The translations under genes and the position numbers were made by a program. DNA of 21,405 nucleotides from contig DJRI01000178.1 in NCBI GenBank assembly GCA_002440045.1, positions 3,504 to 24,908 of the forward strand, written 5' to 3'. The first letter of the stretch is position 1. Each line of letters starts with the position of its first letter. Origin of the DNA: Ruminococcaceae bacterium UBA6364 (lineage in GTDB: Bacteria > Bacillota > Clostridia > Oscillospirales > Acutalibacteraceae). Below are positions 1 through 5,606 of this stretch, piece after piece. The notes below the pieces were generated by a model. The model was not told the DNA's origin. It was given only the letters and a program-made list of their open reading frames with translations, and made no database searches.

Positions 1-609
1 TGTGACAAGGGCGCACGCGCAGATTATAGCCCAAAGCGAAAAACCGCGCGCGTCGTAAACCTTTTCGCCGTTAACGACAGTTTCGCTCAAAAGCGGCAGA
101 ACCATAGGCGTGCCGATTGAAATAATGCCCTGACCGAGGCCCGAAAACGTTCTTGCAACGGTGGCAATCATATTGCGCTCTTTAGGGTCGTTTGTAAAAG
201 AGGGAACCATTGACCAATAAGGAATATCGGCCATGGTGTTTGTCATTCCCCAGAAAATATAAAGAATCGCAACGTAAATATAAAGCGGAATGCCGCCCGG
301 GCGAAATCCCGGGTTTGTGAAAAGCAGCGACAGCACCACTGCGTTTGAAAACGAGCCTATTAAAATCCACGGACGGTACTTGCCCATTTTTGTGTTGGTG
401 TTGTCGACTATTGTGCCCATAAGCGGGTCGTTTATTCCGTCCCAAATTCTTGCTATGGGCGTAAGAACAAGCAAAAACTTTTTGTTGAGATGAAGTATGT
501 CGGTCAGATATTTTGCCAAAAACGAATAGAACATTCCGTAGCTTAAGTCAAGCCCGACCGCGCCTATACCGTATGAAAGCTTGCTTTTAAGAGAAGAACC
601 CTTTTTCAT
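1..609 (-). CDS. GPH-family sugar:cation symporter, N-terminal part (runs off window)
   Basis: This reading frame is open from an ATG at 607-609 to the window edge, 203 codons, so the C-terminal half is missing. It begins MKKGSSLKSKLSYGIGAVG and carries hallmarks of the glycoside-pentoside-hexuronide:cation symporters (MelB/XynP/YicJ type): D-L-S-Y-G-M-F in helix 1, a W-D-G-I-N-D-P-x-M-G block near residues 60-68, G-K-Y-R-P-W in the helix 2-3 loop, and a N-T-x-x-D-I-P-Y-W-S block near residue 130. Family members import oligosaccharides or uronides with Na+ or H+ at the cytoplasmic membrane. The start is supported by a GGAGG five bases upstream and by a promoter candidate at 680-708. The substrate cannot be read from this fragment. 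Confidence 0.88.
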   Translation of the reverse strand, partial: MKKGSSLKSKLSYGIGAVGLDLSYGMFYSFLAKYLTDILHLNKKFLLVLTPIARIWDGINDPLMGTIVDNTNTKMGKYRPWILIGSFSNAVVLSLLFTNPGFRPGGIPLYIYVAILYIFWGMTNTMADIPYWSMVPSFTNDPKERNMIATVARTFSGLGQGIISIGTPMVLPLLSETVVNGEKVYDARGFSLWAIICACALVT

Positions 610-679
610 AAAAACCTCCGCCGAAAAAATGAGTGTAAAAAATCTTTTTACATCACCTTTTTTGCCTAATCTATTACTT

Positions 680-708
680 ATAGTATAATAAAATGACCTC
701 AAAGTCAA
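680..708 (-). promoter_or_regulatory. Candidate promoter for the GPH symporter
   Basis: On the minus strand a -35 TTGACT (703-708) is followed after 17 bases by TACTAT (680-685). An alternative -10, TATACT (682-687), is a better hexamer but leaves only 15 bases. It lies about 70 bases upstream of the symporter ATG in an AT-rich intergenic stretch. Confidence 0.5.
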
Positions 709-761
709 CAAACGAAGTAAAAAATTAACAAGTTATTCCGGCGGATTTTTCAAAGATTTTT

Positions 762-1706
762 TCAGGCGCAGGCGTTTTTTTCTTTCTCGGAATTTGTGCA
801 TATTACGAGTTCCGGTGACGCTGAAATCCCGTCAAGCTTTTTAATGAACGGAATGACGTCGCCGAAGTCGAGCGCACGGTGGTCAAACGCTATGCATATG
901 GGAAGAACGGTTTTTATGCCGACCTCTTTTTTGCCGTTTTCTAAAGTAGTTACGCACGGCACGTCTTTAAGTGCGCCCACGCCGAACGCGCACACCTGCG
1001 GCGGAACAATTTCAAGAAGCGTCATTTCGCCCGTTTGACTTTTGTAAAGAGAGCCTATATTTGAAACGGTGACGGTGCCCTGTTCAAGGTCGCTTGAAGT
1101 GAGTCTTTCGCTTTCGGGCACGGCAAGGTATGCTCTTTTTTCTTTGCCCTTTAAAGTTTTAACTTTGTGCTTTCCCGTTTTTGAACCGATAAGGCGGAAT
1201 ATCGCTTTGTGAAGCTTGCCGCGGCGAACTTCTTTTAAAGTGTCCTTCATCGAGACTTCAAACATCGCCTCGTCAAGATTTGTGTTCATGGCGCGCCTGC
1301 TTACGTCTTTGATATAGTCGCTCATTTCGTCAAGATTTTTTTCGCCGAAATCTCTTAAATTGACCGTCATCATTTTGCCGTTGGGAAGAATCATCGGCAT
1401 TGAAATATTAATCTCTTTAAATGTGTCGATTCTGCCTCTGACAAGATTTTTTGAAAAGCTTATGTGCGAGTTCATAACGGGCGATTCTTTAAGAGCTTCG
1501 CATATTATTTTAAGAACAAGCGTGTTTACCGAAATTCTGTTTTCTTTGTCGCGCTCGGCGTTTAAAACTTTGAGCGAATATAAAAGCTTTCCGAAATCCA
1601 TTTCGGCATTGTAGCAGACATGCGGAACATCGTGCCAGCTTTGAGACGTCATGTTGGCTACTATTTTTCTCTGTATTCCGAAATGCTCTGTGTTTGTTAC
1701 TGTCAT
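762..1706 (-). CDS. Stand-alone 2-oxoacid dehydrogenase acyltransferase (E2) catalytic-domain protein
   Basis: This 314-residue protein matches the catalytic domain of E2 acyltransferases (chloramphenicol acetyltransferase-like fold). The N-terminus has the entry motif, I-Q-R-K-I-V-A-N-M-T followed by V-P-H-V (residues 11-30). The middle has the V-S-N-I-G-S-L strand (about 214-220). The C-terminus has the active-site motif H276-R-A-L-D280. In ordinary E2s this reads HxxxDG; here Phe follows Asp. No lipoyl or peripheral-subunit-binding domain precedes it, and no E1 or E3 gene is nearby, so it probably does not work in a classical dehydrogenase complex. It may transfer an acyl group from CoA to an unknown acceptor. 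A Lys/Arg-rich insert sits at about 155-195. The start is supported by GGAG 9 bases upstream. Family placement is firm; the substrate is unknown. Confidence 0.8.
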   Translation of the reverse strand: MTVTNTEHFGIQRKIVANMTSQSWHDVPHVCYNAEMDFGKLLYSLKVLNAERDKENRISVNTLVLKIICEALKESPVMNSHISFSKNLVRGRIDTFKEINISMPMILPNGKMMTVNLRDFGEKNLDEMSDYIKDVSRRAMNTNLDEAMFEVSMKDTLKEVRRGKLHKAIFRLIGSKTGKHKVKTLKGKEKRAYLAVPESERLTSSDLEQGTVTVSNIGSLYKSQTGEMTLLEIVPPQVCAFGVGALKDVPCVTTLENGKKEVGIKTVLPICIAFDHRALDFGDVIPFIKKLDGISASPELVICTNSEKEKNACA

Positions 1707-1999
1707 AATTAATTTCTCCTTTTGGCTTTTTGCCGCGTTATTTTTTTTGCGTGTTCGCTTTTTTCGCCTTTGACTTTACACGAAAAACTGCCGTTGCACC
1801 ACCAACTTTCGGTTGCTTTTTTGATTTTTAGGGGGCAATTATCGGTTGCGTGGCGCGGTTGCGGCGATATATTAAACGTGTGACGCGCAAATAGTGGGAA
1901 TTTTTCAAAGAAATCAAAAAGTTAAAAGAATTGCTTTGGTACTTGAAATAAAATATAAAATGTATTAGAATTAAAACAATCACCGTTTAAGGAGACGCT
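1707..1999. other. Divergent intergenic region between the E2-like gene and the XRE gene
   Basis: This 293-base stretch separates divergently transcribed genes. The only structure I can support is the XRE promoter at 1943-1971 and three copies of the heptamer CGGTTGC (1810-1816, 1843-1849, 1856-1862). No convincing promoter for the leftward E2-like gene was found. Confidence 0.4.
1943..1971 (+). promoter_or_regulatory. Promoter of the XRE-GNAT operon
   Basis: TTGAAA (1943-1948) and TAGAAT (1966-1971) are separated by exactly 17 bases, each one mismatch from the sigma-A consensus. They lie 29 bases upstream of the XRE start. An overlapping alternative, TTGCTT (1931-1936) and TATAAA (1954-1959), also has a 17-base spacer. 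Confidence 0.65.
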
Positions 2000-2785
2000 A
2001 TGGAACAAAATTTGTCGCAAAGACTTGCGGATTTAAGAAAAGAAAATAAGCTTTCGCAAGAGGCGCTTGCAGAAAAAATGGGTCTTAGCCGTCAGGCAAT
2101 TTCTAAATGGGAGCGCGGCGAAAGCGCGCCGGATACCGAAAATCTTATCCTGCTTTCGGGCATTTACGGCATCACTTTAGACGAGCTTTTGCACGGAAAA
2201 GAGACGAAAGAAACAGCCGAAGAGCCTATAGAAAAGTCGGTTGAAGAAGAGAAGCCGAAAGAGAAAACGGCAGAAATTTTTGCCGCCGAAATTCCTTGCG
2301 AAGAAGAAAAAGAACAGGAAAAAGCGGAGTCGAAAAAAGAAAAAATTAATGCGGAAAAAGAAGTAAAAAATCCTGTTTCTTTTGAAAATACCGAAGAAAA
2401 GATTTTACCGAGGGAAAAGAAAAAACACCGAAAAAAAGAAAAGCCGCCGCGCCTGTGCCGCGACGCATATAAGGTCTTTCTTAAAATTCCCGTAATAATA
2501 ATCGTACCGTTAATATTTGTTCTTGTCGGCGTTTTAAAGGGCGTGTGGCACCCGACATGGCTTATAAATCTTTTTGTTCCGATATACTATATTTTTTGTT
2601 TTGCGCTTGCGGCAAGGAGCAAAAAATCACTTCTTTTGCGAATGCCCGTATTTCTTATTACCGTTGCCGCGTTTCTTACGATAGGCATTCTTACGGGTAA
2701 GTGGCACCCCGCGTGGATGGTATTCTTTTTTGACCTTTTGTATTATTGGATAGCTTTTTCACTTAAAAGCCCGAAAAGAGAGTGA
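2000..2785 (+). CDS. Membrane-anchored XRE-family regulator with duplicated WHPxW transmembrane module
   Basis: The 261-residue product starts with a typical XRE/Cro helix-turn-helix (about residues 6-62; L-S-Q-E-A-L-A-E-K-M-G-L-S-R-Q-A-I-S-K-W-E-R-G). A long Glu/Lys-rich, probably disordered linker follows (about 67-150), then four hydrophobic segments (about 163-181, 187-205, 215-233, 237-255). The membrane part is an internal duplication: each half has a hydrophobic helix, G-x-W-H-P-x-W (W183 and W235), then a helix with Y-Y near its end. Family knowledge suggests a DNA-binding protein tethered to the membrane that could sense an envelope state; the signal and targets are unknown. AAGGAG lies 8 bases before the ATG. 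It is followed after 7 bases by the GNAT gene, probably in the same transcript. Confidence 0.85.
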   Translation: MEQNLSQRLADLRKENKLSQEALAEKMGLSRQAISKWERGESAPDTENLILLSGIYGITLDELLHGKETKETAEEPIEKSVEEEKPKEKTAEIFAAEIPCEEEKEQEKAESKKEKINAEKEVKNPVSFENTEEKILPREKKKHRKKEKPPRLCRDAYKVFLKIPVIIIVPLIFVLVGVLKGVWHPTWLINLFVPIYYIFCFALAARSKKSLLLRMPVFLITVAAFLTIGILTGKWHPAWMVFFFDLLYYWIAFSLKSPKRE

Positions 2786-2792
2786 GGGCTTT

Positions 2793-3212
2793 ATGATTAC
2801 GCTTGAATATTTAAAAGAAGGTACAGAAGAAATTTCCGATTTTATCGGGAACGGCTTTGAAGAATACAGCCGCGCAAACGGCGTTTTGTGCAATTGGGAG
2901 CCGTTCTTTTTTACGGCAAGAGAAAACGGCAGGTTAATGGGCGTAATAACAGGGCACAAATATTATTCCGAAGTGCACATAGGCGACCTTCTCGTTTTAA
3001 AAGAGTGCCGCAAAAACCATATCGGAACATCGCTTTTAAAAGCCGTCGAAGAGCATTTTAAAGACAGCGGAATTGATAATATCAATCTTACAACATATGC
3101 GTTTCAGGCACCGGAGTTTTATAAAAAGTGCGGCTTTGAGCTTGAATATGTAAGAGAAAATAAAAAAGAGCCGAAGCTCAATAAAATGTTTTTCGTTAAA
3201 AGATTTAATTAA
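2793..3212 (+). CDS. GNAT-family N-acetyltransferase
   Basis: This 139-residue single-domain protein has the GNAT acetyl-CoA core: a beta-4 strand ending I-G-D-L-L-V-L, the pyrophosphate-binding loop C-R-K-N-H-I-G-T-S-L-L (consensus Q/RxxGxG/A) near residues 72-82, and the C-terminal F-Y-K-K-C-G-F-E motif typical of the family. It would transfer acetyl from acetyl-CoA to an amine; the acceptor is unknown. It starts 7 bases after the XRE stop, with a GAGGG-type ribosome binding site that overlaps that stop, so it is probably co-transcribed. A strong hairpin terminator follows. A decayed copy of its last codons recurs at 4753-4779, beyond the ATPase gene. Confidence 0.88.
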   Translation: MITLEYLKEGTEEISDFIGNGFEEYSRANGVLCNWEPFFFTARENGRLMGVITGHKYYSEVHIGDLLVLKECRKNHIGTSLLKAVEEHFKDSGIDNINLTTYAFQAPEFYKKCGFELEYVRENKKEPKLNKMFFVKRFN

Positions 3213-3299
3213 AAAAATAAATGTTCAGACGGCGCGACTTTAAAGAAAAAGTCGCGCCGCTGTTTTTTGTGATTTGTTTTATCAGTCTGAAAAAAGATG
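3184..3299. repeat. Direct repeat, left copy: GNAT tail + terminator + protease tail
   Basis: This 116-bp block is clearly related to 4752-4869. Both contain, in order, the last codons of a GNAT gene, A-rich spacer, the same 12-bp terminator stem, a TTTGTTTTATC(A/G)GTCTGAAA block and GATG. The GNAT-tail part matches at 24 of 27 bases. In this copy the GNAT tail belongs to the intact gene and the protease tail is a remnant. Confidence 0.85.
3230..3268 (+). terminator. Intrinsic terminator of the XRE-GNAT operon
   Basis: A perfect 12-bp stem (CGGCGCGACTTT at 3230-3241 with AAAGTCGCGCCG at 3248-3259) encloses a 6-base loop and is followed by TGTTTTTTG. It begins 17 bases after the GNAT stop. 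Confidence 0.9.
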
Positions 3300-3317
3300 G
3301 CTTTCGGAATCTGTTTT
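3282..3317 (-). pseudogene. Remnant of the C-terminus of the HExxH protease-like gene
   Basis: Read on the minus strand, this ends K-T-D-S-E-S-H-L-F-S-D-stop, which aligns with K-A-S-L-E-E-H-L-I-S-D-R-stop at the end of the intact gene at 4849. Only about 12 codons are recognisable, so this is evidence of a duplicated junction rather than of a gene. Confidence 0.5.
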
Positions 3318-3348
3318 TGAATTTCTGTTTACCGTTTTTAAAAAAATA

Positions 3349-3377
3349 TTGAAAATGGTAAATAGACGGAGTATAAT
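3349..3377 (+). promoter_or_regulatory. Strong sigma-A promoter of the first DUF4143 ATPase
   Basis: TTGAAA (3349-3354) is followed after exactly 17 bases by a perfect TATAAT (3372-3377). The ATPase start is 123 bases downstream, leaving a leader of about 115 nt. Confidence 0.8.
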
Positions 3378-3396
3378 ATTTGTACGCTATACAAAT
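3378..3396. promoter_or_regulatory. Inverted repeat at the transcription start (possible operator)
   Basis: ATTTGTA (3378-3384) and TACAAAT (3390-3396) form 7-base arms around CGCTA directly after the -10 box. The position suits repressor binding. No candidate regulator can be assigned. Confidence 0.45.
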
Positions 3397-3399
3397 TAT

Positions 3400-3462
3400 A
3401 AAGACGTTTGCTTCTGGGGGTTCAGGCGGGCTGCAGCATTAGCGCCTTTAAAAAGCGTCTTT
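3400..3462 (+). other. Structured leader of the first DUF4143 ATPase
   Basis: The leader can fold into an outer 7-bp stem (AAAGACG 3400-3406 with CGTCTTT 3456-3462) and an inner 5-bp stem (AGGCG 3424-3428 with CGCCT 3443-3447). No U-tract follows. No riboswitch class is recognised. Confidence 0.4.
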
Positions 3463-3500
3463 GTCAGATAAATATGAAACCGTACAAGAGGTGATATGTT

Positions 3501-4700
3501 ATGAAACTGATTGTCAGAAATCAATATTTAGAAAAACTTATCAATGTAATCGGAACCCCGGATATTAAAGTTATCACAGGGGTTCGGCGCAGCGGAAAAT
3601 CAAAGCTGCTCGACGCATTCAGGAATTATATTGAACAAAATGTACCGAACAATAATATCATTCATATTAATTTCAATTTGCCGGAGTTTGACAATCTGCT
3701 TGAGTACAGGCCGTTGTACGACTATATCAATTCTCAGTATGTTGCAGGCAAAGAGAACTTTGTTTTGATTGACGAGGTTCAGATGTGCGCCGGGTTTGAA
3801 AAAGCGATTAACGGACTGCACGCAGGTGAAAAGTTTGACATCTATATTACCGGTTCAAACGCTTTTCTTTTAAGCTCTGACCTTGCTACATTGTTTACGG
3901 GAAGAACATTTGAAATCAAGGTATTCCCGTTCTCGTTCGGCGAATATATGCAGTATTTCGGTTACAGCGACAAGTATGCCGCTATAGATAAGTATATGAT
4001 TGAGGGCGGTATGGCGGGCTCTTATCTCTATAAGGAGCAAGAAGATAAGTATGATTACATTGCCGATGTTTTTGATACTTTGATTGTTCGCGATATTCGA
4101 AAAAAATATAAAATCCGTAATGTGCAGTTGATGGACAGAATTGTTGATTTTTTAATGGACAACATATCAAATCTGACTTCGGCGCGAAATATTACAAATG
4201 CATTCGGCGGTGTAAAGGAAAAAGCAAACCACGTTACAGTGAATGCATATATTCAGTATTTGTGCAATGCTTTTGCCTTTTATAAAGTTCGCAGATATGA
4301 CGTTAAAGGTAAAAAGTATCTTTCAAGTAACGACAAGTATTATCTGAGCGACCATACATTCCGTTATGCTAAACTCGGCACAAAAAATATGGACTATGGC
4401 AGAATCCTTGAAAACATAGTTGCAATAGAACTGCTTCGCAGAGGGTACGAGGTCTATGTCGGCGTACTTCACAATAAAGAAATTGATTTTGTTGCAATCA
4501 AGCGTAACGAGAAGATTTATATACAGGTTTCCGATAATATCAGCGACAGCAAGACTTTTGAACGCGAGGTTTTGCCGTTGCTTCAGGTCAAAGACGCCTA
4601 TCCCAAGATGGTTATTGCACGCACTCGGCACGACGAGTATCAGTATGAAGGCGTAAGAATTATTGATATTGCGGATTGGCTGCTTGATTTCCAAAAATGA
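3501..4700 (+). CDS. AAA_14/DUF4143 ATPase (first copy)
   Basis: The 399-residue protein has the layout of COG1373 ATPases. An N-terminal P-loop domain has Walker A G-V-R-R-S-G-K-S (27-34), Walker B F-V-L-I-D-E (D91, E92) and the I-T-G-S-N sensor strand (116-120) followed by L-L-S-S. A winged-helix-like middle leads to a C-terminal DUF4143 nuclease-like fold with E304, E327-I-D329 and I-Q-V-S (341-344), where a catalytic ExK would stand in active PD-(D/E)XK enzymes. The cellular role of this widespread family is not established. GAGGTGAT precedes the ATG. By my count CTG and TTG make up 17 of 33 leucine codons, against about 1 of 40 in pgi, and the gene lies between two direct repeats, so it was probably acquired. 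It shares domains with, but differs from, the protein at 5607-6896. Confidence 0.88.
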   Translation: MKLIVRNQYLEKLINVIGTPDIKVITGVRRSGKSKLLDAFRNYIEQNVPNNNIIHINFNLPEFDNLLEYRPLYDYINSQYVAGKENFVLIDEVQMCAGFEKAINGLHAGEKFDIYITGSNAFLLSSDLATLFTGRTFEIKVFPFSFGEYMQYFGYSDKYAAIDKYMIEGGMAGSYLYKEQEDKYDYIADVFDTLIVRDIRKKYKIRNVQLMDRIVDFLMDNISNLTSARNITNAFGGVKEKANHVTVNAYIQYLCNAFAFYKVRRYDVKGKKYLSSNDKYYLSDHTFRYAKLGTKNMDYGRILENIVAIELLRRGYEVYVGVLHNKEIDFVAIKRNEKIYIQVSDNISDSKTFEREVLPLLQVKDAYPKMVIARTRHDEYQYEGVRIIDIADWLLDFQK

Positions 4701-4752
4701 ATTTTTTGCAATTTTGGAAAGTAGGAGTGCACAGCTTTTGTGATGGCAGCAA

Positions 4753-4779
4753 ATGTTTTTTGGTAAAAGATTTAATTGA
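4753..4779 (+). pseudogene. Remnant of the GNAT C-terminus
   Basis: The bases translate as M-F-F-G-K-R-F-N-stop, compared with M-F-F-V-K-R-F-N-stop at the end of the intact GNAT gene at 3212. Nothing upstream of this point (4701-4750) still resembles the GNAT gene. Confidence 0.6.
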
Positions 4780-4797
4780 AAAAATTAAAAATGCAGA

Positions 4798-4829
4798 CGG
4801 CGCGACTTTTTTGCTTTAAAGTCGCGCCG
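4798..4829. terminator. Bidirectional intrinsic terminator between the ATPase and the protease gene
   Basis: The same 12-bp stem as at 3230-3259 (CGGCGCGACTTT 4798-4809, AAAGTCGCGCCG 4818-4829) has an 8-base loop. T-rich tracts flank it in both directions: CTTTTTAT to the right, and on the other strand ATTTTTAATTTTTT to the left. It can serve the plus-strand ATPase and the minus-strand protease gene. Confidence 0.85.
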
Positions 4830-4848
4830 CCGCTTTTTATAGTTTGTT

Positions 4849-5589
4849 TTATCGGTCTGAAATAAGATGTTCTTCCAAAGAGGCTTTTGCGCCGCACTCA
4901 TACCAATCGTGGTATGACTTGAAAACTCTAAGCACATCTCCGCCGTGTTTTTTTACAGCGGCGTCTATTGTAAGAAAGCTTCGCCAATATAAATAAAAAA
5001 CGTGCACAATGCCTTTTTCGTATGTTTCAAGAGTAAAGTCCGAAAGTGCGGGCTTGCCGAATTTTTCTTCATACAGCTTTGAAAGCGCCAGGTTTATTTG
5101 CTTTTCCGCTTCAAACTCTTCTTCGCTCAAAAAATATTTTCGGCTTATATATTCAGCCATACCTTCTTCAAACCAAAGGTTTGTTTCATATGTTTCGTCA
5201 ATAAACAAATCGCTGTGGTGAACTGTTTCGTGACCCAATATCTGAAGCACGTTGCGCTCAGAAAGGCCGTCATAATATTTTTGAACAGCCGCAGCGGCTT
5301 CGGTATTATCATAACAGTCAAGCTGTTTTAAATAAAGCGCTTTCCACGTCTCTTTGTCGGGCGCCATTACCGTGCGGTAATCATTTGTGTAGGCGGGCAG
5401 CGGAATGCCGTTTACAGCGTTTGAAGCTGAGTCAAAGTCAGTCAGAACAATCGAGCGCGGAAGGTCATATACGCGGTAATTCTCTTTTAAAAACGCAAGG
5501 TATTCGTTAAACTGCGGAATAATGCCTTTTGCGTATTCCGAAAGCTTTTTAAGCTCTTCTTCGGATTTGACTAGATAAAGGTATTGCAT
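4849..5589 (-). CDS. Cytosolic HExxH (gluzincin-like) metalloprotease-like protein
   Basis: This 246-residue protein has the zinc motif H120-E121-T-V-H124 and, 18 residues further on, W-F-E-E142-G-M-A-E-Y, the usual spacing and context of the third ligand in gluzincin (MA clan) metallopeptidases. There is no signal peptide or membrane segment, so it should act in the cytosol. The N-terminal third (about 1-100) is unrecognised, and the C-terminal half is helical in character. The upstream gene in the same direction is the DUF4143 ATPase at 5607-6896; the gap is 17 bases and contains GGAAGGAG, so the two form an operon. The substrate is unknown. Its C-terminal tail is duplicated on the far side of the first ATPase. 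Motif assignment is good; peptidase activity is inferred. Confidence 0.72.
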   Translation of the reverse strand: MQYLYLVKSEEELKKLSEYAKGIIPQFNEYLAFLKENYRVYDLPRSIVLTDFDSASNAVNGIPLPAYTNDYRTVMAPDKETWKALYLKQLDCYDNTEAAAAVQKYYDGLSERNVLQILGHETVHHSDLFIDETYETNLWFEEGMAEYISRKYFLSEEEFEAEKQINLALSKLYEEKFGKPALSDFTLETYEKGIVHVFYLYWRSFLTIDAAVKKHGGDVLRVFKSYHDWYECGAKASLEEHLISDR

Positions 5590-5606
5590 TTTTTACTCCT
5601 TCCGGG

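Larger units (their letters stand above)
4752..4869. repeat. Direct repeat, right copy: GNAT tail + terminator + protease tail
   Basis: This is the partner of 3184-3299. Here the GNAT tail (4753-4779) is the remnant and the protease tail belongs to the intact gene. The copies differ at scattered positions and in the terminator loop, so the duplication is not recent, or one copy came from a diverged relative. Confidence 0.85.

Noticed and set aside
295..313. Two CCCGGG palindromes forming a hairpin inside the symporter gene
   Set aside because: They lie in ordinary coding sequence (F-R-P-G-G and N-P-G) and carry no other signal.
1810..1862. Three CGGTTGC heptamers between the E2-like and XRE genes
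   Set aside because: Spacing is irregular (33 and 13 bases) and they do not align with a promoter; likely chance.
3274..3471. 65-codon plus-strand frame upstream of the first ATPase
   Set aside because: It begins with a TTG without a ribosome binding site and runs through a promoter and leader hairpins; its translation shows no domain.
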